NCBI RefSeq assembly: GCF_900130015.1
Contig: NZ_FQXS01000002.1
Coordinates: 186,001-250,000 of the forward strand
Reading direction: 5' to 3'
Length of the DNA stretch: 64,000 nucleotides
Source of the DNA: Desulfofustis glycolicus DSM 9705
Lineage (GTDB): Bacteria; Desulfobacterota; Desulfobulbia; Desulfobulbales; Desulfocapsaceae
The position numbers and the translations under genes are program-made. Under the pieces are notes generated by a model. It saw only the letters and a list, made by a program, of their open reading frames with translations. It searched no databases and was not told the DNA's origin. The first letter of the stretch is position 1; each line of letters opens with the position of its first letter. This document shows, piece after piece, positions 63,501 through 64,000 of this stretch.

Positions 63501-64000
63501 CTGGCCGATTTCTGCGACCAGGTGCGCGCCACCGAACCGGACACCGACCCGCTTCCGCCATTGACGGCAACCGGCGAGACCTCTGCGGTGGTTACCAACC
63601 GCTTTATCGGTATGCTCTTCAGCCGGACCCTGGGTCGGCCGGAAGACAACACCTACAACATCGTCGTGCGCATCGATTTCTCGCGCCAGATTAACCCACT
63701 GGCATTGCGCCGGGCCTTCCACGACCTGCTCGCCGCCAACCCCATTTTCCGCGCCGCCTTCAGCGAGGAGCACGGCGAGTTGTGGCTGCGCGCCTCCGAG
63801 GGGGACCTGCCCGCCATTTCCCTGGTCGACAGCTCCGCCGACACCATTGCCGCCCGTGCCGAAGCGCTGCGCGACAAACCGCTGGGAATGTCCGAGGCAC
63901 CGCTCTGGCGCGGCGAAATCCACTGCACTGCCGCCGGCGACACGACGCTGATCTTCTGCGTTCATCACGCGCTCTTCGATGGCTGGTCGCTGAACCTGTT
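60522..64000 (+). CDS. Nonribosomal peptide synthetase, C-A-T-C..., 3' truncated
   Basis: The frame is open from an ATG after GAGG to the window end (over 1150 residues). Order: condensation domain (about 1-400), adenylation (about 420-905: YIIYTSGTTGIPKG, FDASVLEIF, NIYGPTETT, YRTGDLGR, NISGKIDR), carrier (FFHLGGHSLLAAQ) and a second condensation domain with canonical HHALFDGWSL. The first C domain has the degenerate active-site wording CHPVIIDR in place of HHxxxDG. Eye-aligned specificity positions are roughly D-A-L-F-F-G-I-V-M, suggesting a hydrophobic amino acid, uncertain. Product unknown; later modules are outside the window. Confidence 0.88.
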   Translation, partial: MSFEMFEPTRNQQATIEWSHLIGNCCTVFRLEGNVDTARLRAAVHDVVQRCPSFSCRFLRLDGALRIFYSKEIEGDLEVIDLGEREEAAHSLIETLQDRRFRLDGGAPYLFCLLQGQSVHYLVFVCHPVIIDRFSLKPLFAALATAYRGERLLESLGLPQPLLVETERARIADPRYRESMRFWLQMLRDASFEWRPPRVEDQVAGSYFNVALSAQKTATLRDVAKQFDIGLDQLLLFSFHLFLYRITRSETVLTLYHHRIHIDAPEEIGFSINRPTFKSLLVPGQTVAGFLRQAARLYKQARHHSDLPLSELIEEFRKDNPDGRPANVLFDEDAQPYRELRLPGVTATLLPNYSHRLQVEDIAIYFSLDDTVSFHVLARSPQETPGLRGAFDHYLTLLGQLPVDLHRSVDQIRLFDETLRARALALADGGERLAAPVDVLALFAGVCTRMPEAPALRFNDTVFSYAQLSATAGSVAAHLRPLVAGRPDVLIGICLSRSERMIQAILGVLAAPGGYVPLDPQMPAERLRFIAEDARLAAVIADESTQRLIASVAACPVLDIAELLDRPAPVDTPPAAVAGSTAYIIYTSGTTGIPKGVVIERGMLAHFIASLEGVWENGVGSRWAQFASVNFDASVLEIFNSLTHGAELVVVPSEVRGDPEAIFSLLREARISHAFLPPALLRLLPRRPLPDLRAIFCGGEASDEDTVRFWSKAVDLANIYGPTETTVMATINRMGGFKAANHLGRPLRGYHTYLLDSDGELTPIGGIGEIVVGGETVAREYLGRPELNAQKFLANPYGPGHIYRTGDLGRFLPNGELEFLGRSDFQVKIRGFRMELGDIETAIADQPEVTGVYVGAIDQPGGKQLLAWYVGPGLRPETLRERLGKRLQHYMIPSFLIPIDTFPLNISGKIDRTRLPMPTPGQGPGQAASLDELERQIRDIWAATLHLPPESLSGDSNFFHLGGHSLLAAQVCTTLSTTLGNTFRPKQLFEHPVLADFCDQVRATEPDTDPLPPLTATGETSAVVTNRFIGMLFSRTLGRPEDNTYNIVVRIDFSRQINPLALRRAFHDLLAANPIFRAAFSEEHGELWLRASEGDLPAISLVDSSADTIAARAEALRDKPLGMSEAPLWRGEIHCTAAGDTTLIFCVHHALFDGWSLNL

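Noticed and set aside
1-64000. CRISPR arrays, tRNA or rRNA genes, riboswitches, phage genes
   Set aside because: I looked for regularly spaced repeats, clover-leaf arms and conserved RNA cores and saw none I could support.

Overview
The window comes from a GC-rich, probably strictly anaerobic Gram-negative bacterium. TRAP and tripartite-tricarboxylate (TTT) transporters, several CCG-type Fe-S 2-hydroxyacid oxidoreductases, LutBC-like lactate modules, MaeB malic enzyme, a ChlI/ChlD chelatase and a rubredoxin-like protein together suggest a sulfate-reducing Desulfobacterota, perhaps a Desulfobulbales relative. This is inference from gene content; no rRNA or tRNA gene is in the window.

Layout. 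1-3855: end of a TRAP transporter, a formyltransferase-like gene and a TauE/SafE exporter, closed by a strong terminator. 3984-13646 (minus strand): a seven-gene block, tctC-tctB-tctA, alcohol dehydrogenase, LeuC-like dehydratase, serine-glyoxylate-type aminotransferase and FAD/Fe-S oxidase. It is preceded by a sigma-54 promoter with two upstream inverted repeats, next to a PrpR-like enhancer-binding protein (14192-16168). 16342-19204: ilvD and an aldo/keto reductase. 19397-21849: an FCD/GntR regulator divergent from a two-gene unit of unknown function (a ferredoxin-domain protein and a Cys-rich partner). 22053-25606: a TtuC-type dehydrogenase, a second TauE/SafE protein and an MFS transporter. 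25630-27653: chlI and chlD, joined by a probable -1 programmed frameshift. 27907-31666: an RraA-like protein, a DUF77 protein, LutC and a LutB-LutA fusion. 31864-38371: UspA, a LysM/RlpA protein, a FadR-type regulator, an MmsA-type aldehyde dehydrogenase and maeB. 38714-50425: an FCD regulator, TRAP dctPQM, carbamate kinase, DUF2877, FdrA, a 59-aa gene, DUF1116, amidase, ureidoglycolate lyase and an SBF-like transporter. 50564-59959: an alpha/beta hydrolase, a sensor kinase with an in-frame UAG, a Kef-type antiporter, a lipoprotein and small proteins. 60522-64000: the start of a nonribosomal peptide synthetase that runs off the window.

How it works together. Most of the window handles uptake and oxidation of small organic acids, each module paired with its own transporter and regulator. 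The most coherent unit is 38714-49364. It combines an acid-type TRAP importer with homologues of the E. coli oxamate transcarbamylase (FdrA/DUF1116/DUF2877 = AllF/G/H), carbamate kinase and ureidoglycolate lyase, and so predicts ATP formation from carbamoylated acids (ureides) through carbamoyl phosphate.

Intergenic DNA carries two dispersed repeat families: a 143-bp element with terminal inverted repeats (four copies) and a palindromic element built around a GGGACAGGTT inverted repeat (four sites). Regulatory sites can be read in several places: TGGT-N3-ACCA operators inside promoter spacers, paired TTGGATACAA sites, and GTTTC-N6-GAAAC sites upstream of the sigma-54 promoter.
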